A DNA stretch of 52,287 nt from Acidobacteriota bacterium (GCA_039028635.1 JBCCHV010000046.1:1-52287), one strand, 5' to 3'. Positions 25,265-34,920 are shown, counted from the first letter of the stretch. Program-made: numbers and translations. The notes: a model not told the origin generated them from the letters alone.

Positions 25265-26674
25265 TCAGCCTCCGGAGACCGACGACCGGCGTAGAACGGT
25301 GACCGAGAAACCATCGTGATCGCCCGCCGGGAGAAGCCGCCAGGTGCCCTCCTCGGAAATCTCGCCACCCAGTAGATCGGGCATCTCCGACTCCAGGTCG
25401 AGGCGCTGGAAGTCACGGCGATGATTGAGAAAACGCTCGACCACCCGCTCGTTCTCCTCGGCCTCGAGGGAGCAGGTGATGGCGACCAGCAGACCCTTCC
25501 GTCGCACCCGATCGGCGACTCCCCGAAGCATGCCGAAGGCTTGCTCCGAAAGACGCCCGACCTCCTCTTCGGAAACTCGCCACTTGAGCTCCGGGTGCTT
25601 GCGCAGGGTGCCGGTTCCGCTGCAGGGCAAGTCGAGGACGACGCGATCGAAGTCACTGCCGAAGGGAGACCGGGCGGCATCCGCCAAGGTCACCGGCAAA
25701 CGCCGCCCCAGGCGCTCGAGGTTGTGCGCCAGGAGGACGGTGCGGGGCAGCGAGCGATCGGCCAGGAAGAGCTCGACGCTGGGCTCCTGGGCGAGCAGGG
25801 CGAAGCTCTTGCCTCCAGGCGCCGCGGCGGCATCGAGAATGCGCTCTCCGGGCTCTGGCGGCGGAATCAGGGCGGCCACCTGGCTGCCCTCGTCCTGGAC
25901 GTAGAAGTCGCCGCGCCGAAAGGCCTCGGAAACCAGAGGATCTCCTCGCAGCACGGTCAATCCGAGGGGCGAAAGCGAAGTCGGCTCCACCTCGAGGCCC
26001 TCGTCGAGCAGGGACTCGGCCAGCAGCTCACGGCCTCCACGATCGCAAAAGGCCACGAGCTGCAGGGGTTTCGGTCGATTGTTCGCTGCCAGCAGACGGC
26101 GGGTGGCGGCGGCCCCGAAGCGCTCGTACCAGCGTCGCACCAGGAACTCCGGATGGCTGAGCTCGATCGCCAGCCGGCGCACCGGATCGGCCTCCTCGAC
26201 CGGCCAGGCGTCGAGCTCCGGATCCCGAGCCAGGCGCCGCAACACCGCATTGACGAAGCTTGCACCGCCGCGATGGGTGAGGTGGCGGGCCTGGTCGACC
26301 GCCTCGTTGACCGCCGCGTGGGCCGGGATGCGGTCGAGAAAAAGAATCTGGTAAGCCGCGATGCGCAGCGGGGCATGGAGAACCGGCTCGATGTCGGCGA
26401 AGGAGCGATGGCTGGCGGCGGCGACCGCGGCATCGATCCGGCGCAGCCAACGCAGGCTGCCGAGCACTAGCTGACAGAGCAGCGCCTGGTCGCGATCGTC
26501 GAATCGCTCGAGGGCGGTGGTGAGAAAGGAGTCCACCGGAGCGAGGGAATCGAGGGTGCGATCCAGCACCCAGCCGGCAGCCACCCGCACGTTGTCCTCG
26601 GACCGGCGACGGGGAGTCTGCCGGCGGCTCCGGCCGCGGGCCGGCAGCGTCGGGGGAAGCCGTCGTTTACTCAT
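25265..26674 (-). CDS. rsmB: 16S rRNA cytosine-967 C5-methyltransferase
   Basis: 469 aa. N-terminal NusB-like RNA-binding domain (about 25-170) and a C-terminal SAM methyltransferase domain: LDAAAAPGGKSFALL (motif I), DRVVLDLPCSGTGTLRKHPELKW (PC motif) and AITCSLEAEENE (catalytic Cys). Methylates C967 near the P-site. ATG at 26674. Lies 44 nt after fmt, the common fmt-rsmB pairing. Confidence 0.95.
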   Translation of the reverse strand: MSKRRLPPTLPARGRSRRQTPRRRSEDNVRVAAGWVLDRTLDSLAPVDSFLTTALERFDDRDQALLCQLVLGSLRWLRRIDAAVAAASHRSFADIEPVLHAPLRIAAYQILFLDRIPAHAAVNEAVDQARHLTHRGGASFVNAVLRRLARDPELDAWPVEEADPVRRLAIELSHPEFLVRRWYERFGAAATRRLLAANNRPKPLQLVAFCDRGGRELLAESLLDEGLEVEPTSLSPLGLTVLRGDPLVSEAFRRGDFYVQDEGSQVAALIPPPEPGERILDAAAAPGGKSFALLAQEPSVELFLADRSLPRTVLLAHNLERLGRRLPVTLADAARSPFGSDFDRVVLDLPCSGTGTLRKHPELKWRVSEEEVGRLSEQAFGMLRGVADRVRRKGLLVAITCSLEAEENERVVERFLNHRRDFQRLDLESEMPDLLGGEISEEGTWRLLPAGDHDGFSVTVLRRSSVSGG

Positions 26675-26718
26675 TTCGGAGGCGGCCGCCAGCGGCGCCG
26701 CCGGCGGCCCTCGGGGGG

Positions 26719-27669
26719 TCAGGCGAAACGCTCGCCCACACGCACCCGCTCGCCATTGCAGAAGTCGGAACCGCGAATCTCTTTCTTGCCCGGCCGCTGC
26801 ACGTCCTCGATGCCGAAGATGGTGCCGTTGCCGCACAGGATGGCGAGGCGTCCCTGGCGCAGCCCGAGGTACGTCCCGCTGACCCCGAACGGAGCCTCTT
26901 CCCAGGTCATCGGCACACCCCAGACGATCTTCAGAGGGCGCCCCCGGAAGTGTCCCGAAAGGCCGGGCCAGGGAGTGTAGGCGCGCAGTCGGTTGTAGAT
27001 CTCGTCGGCGGTCAGAGCCCAGTTGATCTTGCCATCGCGCTTGGTGATCTGCGGCGAGTAGGAGGCCGACTCGTCGCGCTGCTTGCGCGGCTTGATCTTG
27101 TTCTTCTCACGCTGTGCCAGAGTTTCCACCATCACCCCGCCGCCGAGCTTGGCGAGGCGCCCGGAGAGGCGCTCGGTGGTCTCGTAGGAGCGAATCAGGG
27201 TCTCTTCCTGGAGCAGGATGGGACCCGTATCGAGGCCCTCGTCCATCAGCATCGTGGTGACACCGGTCTTCTTGTCGCCCTCGAGCAGGCTGCCCTGGAC
27301 CGGTGAGGCACCGCGATACTTCGGCAGCAGGGAGGCGTGCAGGTTGATGCAGCCCTGCTTGGGAATGGCGAGCAGCTCCGGCGGAAAGATCTGACCGAAG
27401 GCCACCACCACCGCGACGTCCGGAGCCAACTTCGTCATCTCCTCGAGAAACGCCTCGTCCTTGACGCTTTCGGGCTGCAGCAAGGGCACCTTGCGCTCCC
27501 GCGCCCACTCCGCCACGGGAGGCTCCGCGGCGTCTTGGCCGCGGCCCGCCGGGCGCGCCGGTTGGGAGACGATCACGGCCGGCGTGCGGCCCGCTTCTTC
27601 CAGAGCGTCGAGGGTTGGAACGGCGAAGTCGGGGGTACCGAAAAATACAATCTTCTTGATCGCAGGCAT
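26719..27669 (-). CDS. fmt: Methionyl-tRNA formyltransferase
   Basis: 316 aa. Formylates initiator Met-tRNA using 10-formyl-THF. Motifs are KIVFFGTPDFAVPTLDAL, VVVAFGQIFPPELL, the catalytic NLHASLLPKYRGASPVQ (Asn/His) and MDEGLDTGPIL (Asp). C-terminal OB-like domain. Usual partner def is not in the window. The start codon is 7 nt from a TGcTACCAT box. Confidence 0.97.
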   Translation of the reverse strand: MPAIKKIVFFGTPDFAVPTLDALEEAGRTPAVIVSQPARPAGRGQDAAEPPVAEWARERKVPLLQPESVKDEAFLEEMTKLAPDVAVVVAFGQIFPPELLAIPKQGCINLHASLLPKYRGASPVQGSLLEGDKKTGVTTMLMDEGLDTGPILLQEETLIRSYETTERLSGRLAKLGGGVMVETLAQREKNKIKPRKQRDESASYSPQITKRDGKINWALTADEIYNRLRAYTPWPGLSGHFRGRPLKIVWGVPMTWEEAPFGVSGTYLGLRQGRLAILCGNGTIFGIEDVQRPGKKEIRGSDFCNGERVRVGERFA

Positions 27670-27676
27670 GCGCGCG

Positions 27677-27685
27677 ATGGTAGCA
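27677..27685 (-). promoter_or_regulatory. Extended -10 box of fmt (probably leaderless)
   Basis: Minus-strand TGCTACCAT ends 7 nt before the fmt ATG, with no Shine-Dalgarno. Transcription would begin at or within a base or two of the start codon. Confidence 0.5.
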
Positions 27686-27746
27686 GAGTATGGGGCCTCC
27701 GGAAGGCCATCTTCGCCGCTTCCGGAGGCGCCCCGGGAGCGCCCCT

Positions 27747-30185
27747 TCAGACTCCGTCTTGGGCGCGGTCGATCTCTTCGAAGTAGTCCGCCTTGACCAG
27801 CACCTCGCGCGGCTTCGAGCCCTGCGGCGGACCGAGGATGCCGTCGCGCTCCATCATGTCGATGAGGCGCGAGGCGCGCGAGAAGCCGACCCGCATGCGG
27901 CGCTGCAGGAAGCTCGCCGAGCCCATGCCTTCGGCAACCACCAAACGCGCCGCTTCTTCATAGAGCTCGTCGTCGGCATCGCCACCGTCGCCGGAGCCAC
28001 CGGCCTTCTCGAGGGGCTCGAGCAGGGTGGGATCGTAGTCCGGCTTGCCCTGGGTCTTCTTCAGCCAGCGCACCAGGCCGGCGGTCTCCTGCTCACTGCA
28101 GTAGGCGCCGTGGAGGCGCACGATGCGGGACGTTCCCGGCGGCATGAACAGCATGTCGCCCTTGCCGAGGAGTTGCTCCGCTCCGACGCGGTCGAGAATG
28201 GTGCGCGAGTCGTGGCGCGTCGCGGTGGCGTAGGAGATGCGGCAGGGGAAGTTGGCCTTGATGGTGCCCGTCAGAACATCCACCGAAGGCCGCTGAGTGG
28301 CCACGATCAGGTGGATACCGACGGCCCGCGCCATCTGGGCCAAGCGGGCGATGGCGGTCTCGACCTCCGATGACGACACCATCATCAGGTCGGCGAGCTC
28401 GTCGATGATCACCACGTAGTAGGGCAGCGGCTTGAGGTCGTCGACCTTCACCTCTCCCTCTTCCTCGTTGAGGGCGAGGCGCTTCTTGACCTCCGGATCG
28501 CGAATCGCGCGGTTGTAGTAGGCGATGGAGCGCACGTGCACCTCCGCGAGGAGGCGATAGCGGTCCTCCATCTCCTTGACCATGCGCTGCAGGGCGATGG
28601 CCGCCTTCTTCATGTCCACCACCACCTCGGCGGCGAGATGGGGGATGTCTGCATAGACCCCTAGCTCGATGCGCTTGGGATCGATGAAGATGAACTTCAC
28701 CTCGTCCTTGCGCGCCTTGTAGAGGATCGAGGTGATCATGCTCTGCAGGCCGACGCTCTTGCCGGCGCCGGTGGCGCCCGCCACCAGCAGGTGCGGCATG
28801 GTGGCGAGATCGGCGAAATAGGGCTCGCCGTGGATGTCCCGCCCGAGGGCCAGGGTGAGCTTCGACTTGGCCTTCTGGAAGGACTTGTCGGACAGCATCT
28901 TGCCGAGGCGAATGATCGAGCGGTTGTCGTTCGGCACCTCGATGCCGAGCACCGAGCGACCGGGGATCCGGTCGATGCGCACCGAATCGGCCTTGAGGGC
29001 CAAGGCCAGGTCGTCCTGCAGGTTGACGATCTGGGAGACCTTGACGCCCGGTGCCGGCTGGAACTCGAAGATCGTGATCACCGGCCCCGGACTGATGCCC
29101 TCGATGGTTCCCTGAACGCCGAACTCGGCGAAGCGCTCGCGAATCGTCTCGCCCCGCCGGATGAGCTCGTTCTCGTCGTAGGACGCCTTGTCCTCCTGGA
29201 GCTGAAGCAGGTTGATGGGCGGCAGGCCGGATGCGGTCGCGTTGGGGGTCGGAACCAGCTCGAGCTGGCCGGCGCTGCGCTTGCGGCGCGCCTTCTTCGC
29301 CTTGGGCTCGACGGGCAGCTCTTCGATCGGGTCCGCCGCCACCACCGGCGGAGCGCCGGAGACCCGCCGCACCGAGAAGCCCCCGGCGCCGCTCTTCTCC
29401 TGCACCCGCAGCGGCAAGTCGACCTTCGGTGCCGGCGCCACGTCGTCGGCCGCGTCGGCCGTCTCCGGGATCCCCCGCCGACGACGCTTCTCCACCGCCC
29501 TTTCGAGGTGCTTGGCGACCACCCGCTCGCGCGATTTATCCTTCGCCTTGCGCTCGCGACGGCGCTCACGGGCCAGGGCGAAACGCTCACCGGCGGCCCG
29601 CAGCCGCAGGGCGAGGCGTTCGAGCAGCTCGCCCAGCGTCGACTGCACCACCAGGGTGAAGCCGATCACCAGAGTGGCGACCAGCACCAGCAGCGCGCCA
29701 GCGACGTTCAGCCGCCCCACCAGGAATCCCGACAGGAGCTGTCCAAAGGCGCCGCCCGCTTCGACCGCGCCAGCCCGCCAGGGCAAGCGACCGATCACGA
29801 TCTGAAAGAACCCGGGGGCTGCCAGTAGCACCACCACCAGGCCCAGACCGCGACCGAAGGTGCGCTCGAGGCCGCGGCTGCGCAGGCGCCGCCAGCCGAT
29901 CAGGCCAAGGGCCAAGGGCAAGCCGAAGGCGGTCAGTCCGAAGAGCCCGAAGGTCACCGCCGCGATCTCCGCCCCGACGGGACCGATCAGGTTCGCCACC
30001 GCCGACACCTCACCCGCCGGCCGGTGCAGCAGGCTCGGATCCGTCGGGTGGTAGGTGACGAAGCTGAGCACCAGCAGCAGCGAGAGGGTGAGCAGCAGCA
30101 GTCCGGAGAGCTCGTTCCACTTCTCCGGCGCCAGTCGCGGCCGTGGCCGGGCTTTCTTCCCCGCCTCCGGCGCCGCTACCGCCAT
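27747..30185 (-). CDS. ftsK: DNA translocase FtsK/SpoIIIE
   Basis: 812 aa. Pumps chromosome DNA through the septum and activates dimer resolution. Four to five N-terminal membrane helices (about 25-190), a basic linker (about 200-300), then the RecA-like motor. The motor has Walker A GATGAGKSVGLQS, Walker B VVIIDELADLMM and ATQRPSVDVLTG. The winged-helix gamma domain is at the end (SASFLQRRMRVGFSRASRLIDMMERDGI). ATG has GGAGGG upstream. Confidence 0.97.
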   Translation of the reverse strand: MAVAAPEAGKKARPRPRLAPEKWNELSGLLLLTLSLLLVLSFVTYHPTDPSLLHRPAGEVSAVANLIGPVGAEIAAVTFGLFGLTAFGLPLALGLIGWRRLRSRGLERTFGRGLGLVVVLLAAPGFFQIVIGRLPWRAGAVEAGGAFGQLLSGFLVGRLNVAGALLVLVATLVIGFTLVVQSTLGELLERLALRLRAAGERFALARERRRERKAKDKSRERVVAKHLERAVEKRRRRGIPETADAADDVAPAPKVDLPLRVQEKSGAGGFSVRRVSGAPPVVAADPIEELPVEPKAKKARRKRSAGQLELVPTPNATASGLPPINLLQLQEDKASYDENELIRRGETIRERFAEFGVQGTIEGISPGPVITIFEFQPAPGVKVSQIVNLQDDLALALKADSVRIDRIPGRSVLGIEVPNDNRSIIRLGKMLSDKSFQKAKSKLTLALGRDIHGEPYFADLATMPHLLVAGATGAGKSVGLQSMITSILYKARKDEVKFIFIDPKRIELGVYADIPHLAAEVVVDMKKAAIALQRMVKEMEDRYRLLAEVHVRSIAYYNRAIRDPEVKKRLALNEEEGEVKVDDLKPLPYYVVIIDELADLMMVSSSEVETAIARLAQMARAVGIHLIVATQRPSVDVLTGTIKANFPCRISYATATRHDSRTILDRVGAEQLLGKGDMLFMPPGTSRIVRLHGAYCSEQETAGLVRWLKKTQGKPDYDPTLLEPLEKAGGSGDGGDADDELYEEAARLVVAEGMGSASFLQRRMRVGFSRASRLIDMMERDGILGPPQGSKPREVLVKADYFEEIDRAQDGV

Positions 30186-30264
30186 GGCGACCCTCCGGTT
30201 CTAGAATTCATCTCCGCAGAGACCTCAAGCAGTTTCTCAGGGTGCACTTCCTAAATAACGATTG

Positions 30265-30273
30265 ATTCTAGCA
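30265..30273 (-). promoter_or_regulatory. Extended -10 promoter of ftsK
   Basis: Minus-strand TGCTAGAAT about 80 nt upstream of the ftsK ATG. No clear -35. Confidence 0.5.
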
Positions 30274-30335
30274 GACCTAACGATTTCGAGGCCCGATCAG
30301 GTGCCCGATCCAGGGCCGTCCCAGGGCTCCCGCGA

Positions 30336-31136
30336 TCAGCCTCCGGCCAAGGCGCGATGGAGCGCCAGGAAGTCCTCCAGAGCAAGCTCTTCGGCACGAC
30401 ACCGAGGAGGCAGTCCGATAGCCTCGAGGGCCTGGCGGGCGGCCGCCTTGCCAGGACCCGCCGCGAGGGCATTGACCAGGGTCTTGCGCCGCTGGCCGAA
30501 GGCCAGCCGAACCAGGGTCAGGAAGGACTTCATCTCGACCGCCGACAGGGGCGGCGCCACCGGCTCGAGCCCGACGAAGGCACTGTCGACTTTCGGCGGG
30601 GGACGAAAAGCCCCCGGCGGAACCCGCCCGAGCCGGCGAACCCTGGCATGGGCCTGGACCAACAGGCTGAGACCGCCGTAGTCGCGGGACCCGGGAGCCG
30701 ACGTCATGCGCTCGGCAACCTCCTTCTGGATCAGAAAGGCAGCGCGCTGGATCTGCCCCGGGTTGCGCACCAATCGCTCGATGATCGCCGTCGCGACGTT
30801 GTAGGGAAGGTTGCCAGCCACCACCGTGGGTCGCATGGCCTGCCGTCGCCAGTCGATCGCCAGGGCATCGCCACCGACCAGCCGTAGACGACCGGCCGGC
30901 CAGCGGGCAGCACGGAAACGGGCGGCCAGGGTCCCGACCCAGGAAAGGTCGATCTCCCAAGCCGTCAGGGTCCCGGATCCGGCCTCGAGCAGCTCCTCCG
31001 TGAGCACCCCACCGCCGGCACCGATCTCCACCATCGGCAGCCCTCCAGGGGCCAGAAAGCGCAGCAGGGGACGACAGATCGACCCGTCCCTCAGGTGATG
31101 CTGTCCGAGGCCCTTGTCGAGTCGCGGTGAGTCCAC
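30336..31136 (-). CDS. rsmA: 16S rRNA A1518/A1519 dimethyltransferase (KsgA)
   Basis: 266 aa. Adds four methyls to two adjacent adenines at the 3' end of 16S rRNA. DKGLGQHHLRD, SAM motif VEIGAGGGVLTEEL, the catalytic VVAGNLPYNVAT (N-PY motif), and the helical C-terminus. GTG start at 31136; no ribosome-binding site, and a TGATACGGT-like box lies just upstream, so it may be leaderless. Confidence 0.95.
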   Translation of the reverse strand: MDSPRLDKGLGQHHLRDGSICRPLLRFLAPGGLPMVEIGAGGGVLTEELLEAGSGTLTAWEIDLSWVGTLAARFRAARWPAGRLRLVGGDALAIDWRRQAMRPTVVAGNLPYNVATAIIERLVRNPGQIQRAAFLIQKEVAERMTSAPGSRDYGGLSLLVQAHARVRRLGRVPPGAFRPPPKVDSAFVGLEPVAPPLSAVEMKSFLTLVRLAFGQRRKTLVNALAAGPGKAAARQALEAIGLPPRCRAEELALEDFLALHRALAGG

Positions 31137-31283
31137 GGGGGCACCGTATCAGCCCAGCCGAGAAACGGTCGTGTGACAACAAAGACCTTCCTTCGGTAAG
31201 ATTTACGTCACCATCGGTTCCGTCTCGGAAGACTTCCAAGGGCTCGGAACCGCTGGTGACGGAGCATTGGACCGGAGACCCGC

Positions 31284-32480
31284 GTGGCCAAAACCACACC
31301 CAAGGACGGCATCGCGACAGACCTGCGCGAGCGCCGTGAAAGGCCCGAGAGGGAGTTTCACTGCCTCGATCCGGAAAGCCTCGAGCGTTTCCTCGAGCGC
31401 CGCCGTGCGCCCTCGACCTTTCCCCTCGAGCTCAGCCTGGCGGGCAATCTGGTGGAGATCTTGCGCAAGGCGGAAGAGTTCGTGCCATCCGCCGCCGGCT
31501 CCATCCTGCTCGACAATCCGGCAGAAAAGCACGATGAACGGGAGCGCAACACGCTGACCTTCATCGCCGCCTTCGGCGAACGGGCCACCGGCCTGGTCGG
31601 GCGCACCATCGATGCCGACCGCGGCATCGCCGGCTACGCCTATCGCACCGGGATCGCCCGCCGCGCCCGCGACGCCCACGAAGATCAGCTCTTCTTCCCC
31701 GGCGTCGACGAGAGCACCCACTACACCACCCGCTCCCTGGTCGCCATCCCGATTCGGATCGAGCAGGAGGTTTGCGGGGTGCTCGAGCTGATCAACCGCC
31801 GCCAGGCGGAGGAGTTCAGCGAGCACGACCTCAACCTGCTCGAGATCTTCGCCGACTACATCTCGGTGTCGATCCAGAACGTCCTCGACGGTCGACAGGC
31901 CCAGGAGATCGCCAAGCGCGACAATCTGACCGGCCTCTACAACGATCGCTACCTGCATATCGCCCTGTCGGACCGCATCAAGCGCTGCCGCGATCAAGAC
32001 CAGGATCTCTCGGTGCTGTTCTTCGACCTCGATTTCTTCAAGCGCATCAACGACAACCACGGTCATCTCGCCGGCAGCCAGGTCCTGCGGGAGATCGGCG
32101 AGTTGTTGCAGGGCATCCTGACCGCGCCCGACGCCATCCCGGCGCGCTATGGCGGCGACGAGTTCGTACTGGTGGTGCCGAGGATGGACATCGAGGCCGC
32201 CATCGAGCTCGCCGAAGACATCCGGACCGGCATCCTCGCCACCGTGTTCTGCTCGACCGCCGGCGAGATCCAGCCCTCGCCTTTGAACTTGACCGGCATC
32301 ACCTGCTCCGTCGGTGTCGCCACCCTGCACCGGCACACCAGCGATGGCACCTCCATCGACACCTGCCGCAGCACCCTCCTCCGCCTCGCCGATTCGGCGA
32401 TGTACGTCGCCAAGGAGACCGGTCGCAACCGCACCGCGATCGCCGGTGCTCCAGTGCGACGCCGTCGCCTCGACGAGTGA
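31284..32480 (+). CDS. GAF-GGDEF diguanylate cyclase
   Basis: 398 aa, no membrane helix. A GAF-type sensor (about 40-210) is followed by a GGDEF domain (about 215-385) with SVLFFDLDFFKRINDNHGHLAGSQVL and the intact active-site GGDEF at 290-294, so it should make c-di-GMP from two GTP. The RxxD inhibitory site five residues before GGDEF is absent. GTG start at 31284 with GGAG upstream. Monocistronic; convergent with the O-antigen-ligase-like gene. Confidence 0.92.
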   Translation: MAKTTPKDGIATDLRERRERPEREFHCLDPESLERFLERRRAPSTFPLELSLAGNLVEILRKAEEFVPSAAGSILLDNPAEKHDERERNTLTFIAAFGERATGLVGRTIDADRGIAGYAYRTGIARRARDAHEDQLFFPGVDESTHYTTRSLVAIPIRIEQEVCGVLELINRRQAEEFSEHDLNLLEIFADYISVSIQNVLDGRQAQEIAKRDNLTGLYNDRYLHIALSDRIKRCRDQDQDLSVLFFDLDFFKRINDNHGHLAGSQVLREIGELLQGILTAPDAIPARYGGDEFVLVVPRMDIEAAIELAEDIRTGILATVFCSTAGEIQPSPLNLTGITCSVGVATLHRHTSDGTSIDTCRSTLLRLADSAMYVAKETGRNRTAIAGAPVRRRRLDE

Positions 32481-32564
32481 TTTTTTACAAAGTCGTCACT
32501 TAGCTGCCCCCCCGCGGTGCCGTCGCGGAGACATCCCTGCGGAAAATCTGGCACTTTTAGACAG

Positions 32565-32616
32565 ATAAGATATTCTTATATTTAAATCATTGGGAGAATT
32601 GATTACAAATCACTGC
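32565..32616. other. AT-rich palindromic patch
   Basis: In the 182-bp gap between two convergent genes. ATAAGA/TCTTAT around TAT (32565-32579) and TGATT/AATCA around ACA (about 32601-32613). The whole patch is strongly AT-rich against the surrounding high-GC sequence. May serve as a bidirectional terminator or a protein-binding site. Confidence 0.4.
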
Positions 32617-32662
32617 AAGGAAAGGACTTACACCGATTGCACAAATTTCTGTTCAAAGCGCT

Positions 32663-34645
32663 CTAACCCCCTGAGATTCCGGGCTCGGAGGTCCCTTCGG
32701 AGGGGTTTCTCCGCAGGGTTTTCCACAGGAGCTGCGGATTCCCTTCGTCACATCCGCGGTGTCCCGCGTCGTTGAAGGCAATCACCAGTGCGGGCGGCAC
32801 GGTCACCTGCGAAGCCAGCGCCGACCGCAGCTCGACGGGGAACAGCCAGCGGGGCCGCGGCGCGCGTCGGAAGGTCCGCAGCAGCAGCGACTCGGCCGCC
32901 GAAGGGTCGACTTCGAGGGCCAGGCGACCGATCTCGCCACCGACCTCGACATTCCACCCCACCACCTGATCGATCATCGCGCGGCGCCAGCCGGCGTCGA
33001 TTCCAGGCCAGGTCTCGACCTCGTCGAGGGCTGCCTCCAGCAGAGGCTCTCGGCCTTCCCAGAAGACTGCCGCCGCCAGCCGTGGCTCGGCGAGCAAGGC
33101 CCGCCCCGCGGTGATCGCCGCCCCCTCCGACGCCGGCGCGAAGGCAGTGCGGTAAAACGGCGCCAAGGGGCTGAACGGATCGAGCTGGCAGGCGGCCGCC
33201 AAGGCCGAGTCGGCCCACGGCTGTCCGGCATCGCCGCCGAGCACTCCGGCCGTCAGCCAAAACACCGCGACGCCGGGAGCGTCCTCGACCGCCCCCAGGG
33301 CGAGCCCGGCGGACGCCGCCGCGGCCGGCGCATCCCAGGCCAAGGCAGCACCGTAGAGGGGAAACTCCGGATCGATCCGGTGGGCCAGGCGCGGCCCCTG
33401 GGGATGGTGCTCGAAGAGCCAGTGGCCCCGGCTCGGTGCCCACAGCACGACGACAGCCCACAGCAGCAGCGACACCCATCCCCAGCGAGCATGCACCGCG
33501 CCGCGGCGGGGCGCCTCCGGGGCGAGGGCAGCTCCCGCGACGACGGCGAGCGCCACGGGCAGAGCGAGGACTGCCAGCCAGGCCGTTCCCAGGCCCGCCC
33601 AGGCAGCACCGACGAGGCCGAGAAGGGGTCCGCTCGGGGTCCGCCGACGACGCCAGAGAAACGCCGCCAGCAGGGCGAGCAGGAGGAGGGTCCCGACACC
33701 CCCGAGCTCGTAGAGAAGCTGCAGCGGCAGGCTGTGCAGCTCGGCGACGACCTCGCCGGGCGGCGAGATTCCGGGACGTGGCTCGAGGTGGAGACCGAGA
33801 GTCCAGGGCGTGGTGCCGGGCCCCCAGCCGAACCAAGGACGCTGCAGCCATCCCTCCAGCCCACCCTGCCAGTAGACGGCGCGCGCCTGGGCCGACGGGT
33901 CGCGACCGGCGAAGAGGGACCACAGGCGCGGTAGGGCAACCAGCCCCGCAGCCGCCGCCAGCCAGCCGAAGGAACGCCCACCTCGCCGCATCCCGAGCCA
34001 GCCAACCTGGAGCGCCAAACCGGTGATGCCGAGGAGCGACCCGGTGCCGAGCACGGCCGCCACCGAAAGCACCAGGGCGATCACGAACACGGCGCGCTGG
34101 CGCCCCCGGGCAGCGACCATGCCAAGCCACAGCAGGGGCAGCAGAGCAAGCCACCAGAAGGCCATCAAGCCATGGTGGCCAAGCGGCCGAGCGGCGCGTG
34201 GGTCGCCGAGCAGGGCGCGGCCCACCAGCGACCAGAGAGCGACTGCGGCGAGCAAGCAGGCAAGGGCGACGAGGCCCGTCTGGCGCCGCCGAGGATCACG
34301 CCAGGCGCGAGCCACGGCCGTCGGCAAGAGGACGAAGGCCGGCAGCAGGGCCCAAGCGACCCGGCCGGCGCGGGGCAGATCGCTGGCCCCGGCGCTGGCG
34401 GCGACGGCCACCAGGAAAGCGGCGAGCAGCCAGCGCCCCCCGGCCCCCAGGTCCCAAGGGTCGCGCCAAGCGGCCACCGCGGGCAACGCCGCCAGCAGCA
34501 GTAAGAGGTGCCCGATGACCGCGCCCGCGGCCGAGGCGCCGCCGACGACGGTGCCGCACCAACCGGTGAAAACCGCCAGGAGAGCGACCGGCCAGAGCGC
34601 CTGGCCATGGGTCTTGGCGGCACTGAGCGCGATCCGCGGGTTCAG
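32663..34645 (-). CDS. O-antigen-ligase-like polytopic membrane protein
   Basis: About 660 aa. Around 12 hydrophobic helices occupy the first ~420 residues, with a periplasmic loop containing WQGGLEGWLQRPWFGWGPG. That is the typical Wzy/WaaL position (cf. N/GxGxGxx loops). A soluble C-terminal helical region of about 240 residues follows. Likely transfers or polymerises surface glycan in the periplasm; assignment is from topology and the loop only. No ATG/GTG/TTG fits well: the frame is open to 34861. A CTG at 34643-34645 with GGGAGG upstream is the best candidate, and a GTG further upstream is an alternative. Confidence 0.72.
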   Translation of the reverse strand: MNPRIALSAAKTHGQALWPVALLAVFTGWCGTVVGGASAAGAVIGHLLLLLAALPAVAAWRDPWDLGAGGRWLLAAFLVAVAASAGASDLPRAGRVAWALLPAFVLLPTAVARAWRDPRRRQTGLVALACLLAAVALWSLVGRALLGDPRAARPLGHHGLMAFWWLALLPLLWLGMVAARGRQRAVFVIALVLSVAAVLGTGSLLGITGLALQVGWLGMRRGGRSFGWLAAAAGLVALPRLWSLFAGRDPSAQARAVYWQGGLEGWLQRPWFGWGPGTTPWTLGLHLEPRPGISPPGEVVAELHSLPLQLLYELGGVGTLLLLALLAAFLWRRRRTPSGPLLGLVGAAWAGLGTAWLAVLALPVALAVVAGAALAPEAPRRGAVHARWGWVSLLLWAVVVLWAPSRGHWLFEHHPQGPRLAHRIDPEFPLYGAALAWDAPAAAASAGLALGAVEDAPGVAVFWLTAGVLGGDAGQPWADSALAAACQLDPFSPLAPFYRTAFAPASEGAAITAGRALLAEPRLAAAVFWEGREPLLEAALDEVETWPGIDAGWRRAMIDQVVGWNVEVGGEIGRLALEVDPSAAESLLLRTFRRAPRPRWLFPVELRSALASQVTVPPALVIAFNDAGHRGCDEGNPQLLWKTLRRNPSEGTSEPGISGG

Positions 34646-34920
34646 GGGCTCCCTCCCATGGCTGCCTACGATATCCTCCCCTGGGAAAGCCGAGGTGGGC
34701 CGCTCGACCGGCCAGAGGAAAACCCCGTCGGCGAGCGCGCGGCGCCTACAGTGCACGATCGCGTTTCCGCCCCGGTGAGGGAGCTCGACGCCCTGCCTCG
34801 AGGCCGGCGTGTCAGCGCAGCCGCGACGCGTGCAGCTCGCCGCCGCGCGGTCGCCTCGCACACCGCCCCGAAAGCCACCTCGAGCTCCAACGACCGACTT
34901 CTCAAGCTCAGGAGATTTTC

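Noticed and set aside
32549-32565. TGGCAC motif as a sigma54 promoter
   Set aside because: No TTGC at the required distance; GG-N10-GC is not met, and the site lies between convergent gene ends.
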